From the NCBI GenBank assembly GCA_905250125.1, contig CAJNOL010000888.1:32373-96372 (forward strand): a DNA stretch of 64,000 nucleotides, given 5' to 3'. Position numbers and translations under genes: made by a program. Of this stretch, positions 62,480 to 64,000 are shown one piece after another. This stretch comes from Rotaria sordida (taxonomy: Eukaryota > Rotifera > Eurotatoria > Philodinida > Philodinidae). The notes below the pieces were generated by a model. It was not told where the DNA came from. It saw nothing but the letters and a program-made list of their open reading frames with translations, and made no database searches. Within the stretch, counting starts at the first letter, position 1. Each line of letters begins with the position of its first letter.

Positions 62480-63530
62480 CTTCATTTTAGATCAATCTCA
62501 GGTGCGAATGAATAGTGATCGTTTTCTTAAATAAACAATCTTTCTCTCTATTTTAGATTAATCTCAAGATCCAATAAACAGGAAGTGTTTATTTAAATAA
62601 TTTTTCTGTTCGAGGATTGTTTTGGATTTATCTGAAATTTCCATCAAACAGTAAGCATTTTTGAAATAATTTTTTTTTCTTTATTCTAGATTCATTCCAA
62701 CACCCAATCAGCAGTAAGTGTTTATATAAATAGATTTTTTGTCCTAGGAATGTTTTAGATAGATCTGAAATTCGAATTGAACAATAAGTATTATTTAAAT
62801 AGATATTCTTTTTTCTTTATTTTAGATTAATCTCAACATCCAATCAATGGTTAGTGTTCATCTAAATAATAGTTTTTCTTAATTTCCAATCAATTCCAAT
62901 ACCAAAATGCACACTAATTTTTTATTTAAATAAAACAATTTTTTTCTTTATTTTACATCAATCTCAACATCGAAATTAATGCCAATTGTTTGTTTTAATA
63001 ATTTTTTTTCTTCATTTTAAATCAATATCAACATGAAACTGACTGCAGTGGCAAGTATTTATAGAAATGACTTTAGTTTTCTTAATTTCAGATCAATCTA
63101 AAGTTCAAAATGAAGAGTAAGTATTATATGAATAAACAACTTTTTTCTTTCTTTTACATAAATTGTAACATCCAATCAACAATAGGCAATAATTTAAATA
63201 ATTTCTTTTGTTCTAGATTTGTTTTAAATCAACCTCAAATTCGAGTTGAACAGTAAGTATTATTTAAATAAACATTTTTTTTCTTTCTTTTAGATTAATA
63301 TCAACATTTAATCAACAGTAAGTATTTGTACAAATAACTTTATTTTTTCTATTTCAGATTAATTTCAAGTTCAAAATCAACAGTAAGTATTATTAAAATG
63401 ATTTTTTTTATTTTAGATTTATTACAGATCCATATCAACGTCGAATTGTACAGTAGATAATAATTAAATTTTTTTTCTCTTTTTAGCTTACTACCACATT
63501 TAAATCAAAAAGTACGTATTAGTAAAAATA
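62480..63530 (+). repeat. Degenerate ~63-bp tandem array with splice-site-like units
   Basis: About 16-17 units. A typical unit reads T-rich tract ending CTTTATTTTAG, then a 24-25 nt core like ATTAATCTCAACATCCAATC plus AACA, then GTAAGTATTTATTTAAATAA. The junctions thus resemble a 3' splice site, a micro-exon and a 5' splice site, with pseudo-introns of about 37-40 nt. Several units vary (GTTAGT, GTACGT, ATAAGT), and some lose one of the motifs. Whether it is transcribed is unknown. Confidence 0.75.
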
Positions 63531-63554
63531 TATGGAGTATACAGTCCGACCGAA

Positions 63555-63720
63555 GGTTCCAGTTATTTTCATTTCCATGTAGTTTTCATGATATTTTGAA
63601 AAAACTATGATTGTTTTTCAAGTTATAGGGCATGTACATACGCGTACTATAACTTGTAAAACAATCATAGTTTTTTCGAAATATCATGGGAGCTACATGG
63701 AAATGAAAATAACTGGAACC
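63555..63720. repeat. Near-perfect 166-bp hairpin
   Basis: GGTTCCAGTTATTTTCATTT at the left pairs with AAATGAAAATAACTGGAACC at the right. The arms (about 75 bp) are almost mismatch-free and close on a small loop around CATGTACATACGCG. Confidence 0.92.
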
Positions 63721-63768
63721 TCTGGTGTAAAGAAATTTTGAGAAAAACCGCCACAAATCTCTATCCTT

Positions 63769-63933
63769 AAAACCGCGGTTTTTTTCGATCGCAGGAGTCA
63801 GACCATTAATGCAGCTTTTGGAAACCGCGAAAAAACGCGTCTTTAAAAACCGCGGTTTTTTCCGGTTATTCAAAGGTGCATTGATGGTCTGACTCCTGTG
63901 ATCGAAAAAAACCGACTAAAACCGCGGTTTTTG
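63769..63933. repeat. Inverted repeat with ACCGCGGT blocks, cut by the window edge
   Basis: Arms 63.770-63.813 and 63.877-63.933 kb pair through CAGGAGTCAGACCAT.AATGC and flanking AAACCGCGGTTTTT words. A further CCGCGGTTTTT copy lies between the arms. Related CGCGGTTTTTTTT sequence continues toward the right edge, so the full extent is not visible. Confidence 0.8.
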
Positions 63934-64000
63934 AGAGTGCGTTTTTTCGCGGTTTTTTTTTCATGGGTATCTAGTGAAAATCTTATTGGAAAACAAGGAC

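Noticed and set aside
1-64000. CRISPR arrays, operons, rRNA or tRNA genes
   Set aside because: No regular spacer-repeat array, and no tRNA-like cloverleaf or B-box or rRNA core sequence was noticed by eye. The tandem arrays present are minisatellites or transposon ends. A tRNAscan or Rfam search would be needed for certainty.

Overview
The window is AT-rich animal DNA. Its genes have many short exons separated by introns of mostly 45-85 nt, with a few introns near 1 kb. Gene content (a mitofusin, a GPR158/GPR179-like class C receptor, a ciliary PIERCE-like protein, a neuropeptide precursor) rules out a prokaryote, plant or fungus. The style of the F-box/LRR gene, the compact introns and degenerate TGTGGG-like G-rich repeats (TGTGGG is the known bdelloid telomere repeat) suggest a rotifer, probably bdelloid. 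That assignment is an inference and could be wrong.

Layout. 1-8.1 kb is non-coding, AT-rich and microsatellite-bearing. An intact F-box/LRR gene lies at 8.2-9.2 kb on the plus strand. Next to it is a complete Mutator-like (MULE) transposon at 9.32-11.81 kb, with a 9-bp target duplication, iterated subterminal motifs and an open three-exon FLYWCH/MULE/SWIM transposase. 12.8-13.7 kb carries three old ~300-bp repeats. 15.8-16.4 kb is a three-exon PIERCE-like microtubule-inner-protein gene, followed by a piggyBac fragment and a pogo/Tigger-like transposase with a single internal stop. Every other spliced gene is also on the minus strand: a 14-exon coiled-coil protein (21.3-24.6 kb), a 10-exon GPR158/179-like receptor (25.5-29.7 kb), an 11-exon zinc-ribbon/VWA protein of the 'circularly permuted Ras 1-like' type (39.3-42.6 kb), an 11-exon mitofusin (45.6-51.6 kb) and a two-exon precursor for two FPRI-amide neuropeptides (55.3-55.9 kb). 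I rebuilt these models by hand from GT/AG boundaries, and all close in frame.

The gaps between genes, and some introns, hold many long inverted-repeat (foldback) elements, at about 35.5, 36.9, 43.2, 50.1, 53.4, 54.0, 58.0, 60.4, 63.55 and 63.8 kb. Two are notable: one carries a hAT-family element nested inside it with a perfect 8-bp target duplication, and one has tandem-repeat arms, G-rich telomere-like tracts and a minisatellite core. Between 62.5 and 63.5 kb lies a degenerate ~63-bp tandem array whose units look like intron/micro-exon boundaries.

The host genes are unrelated housekeeping, ciliary and neuronal functions and do not form a pathway. The most novel items are the FPRI-amide precursor, the splice-site-like tandem array, and the palindrome-rich 57.5-64 kb segment.
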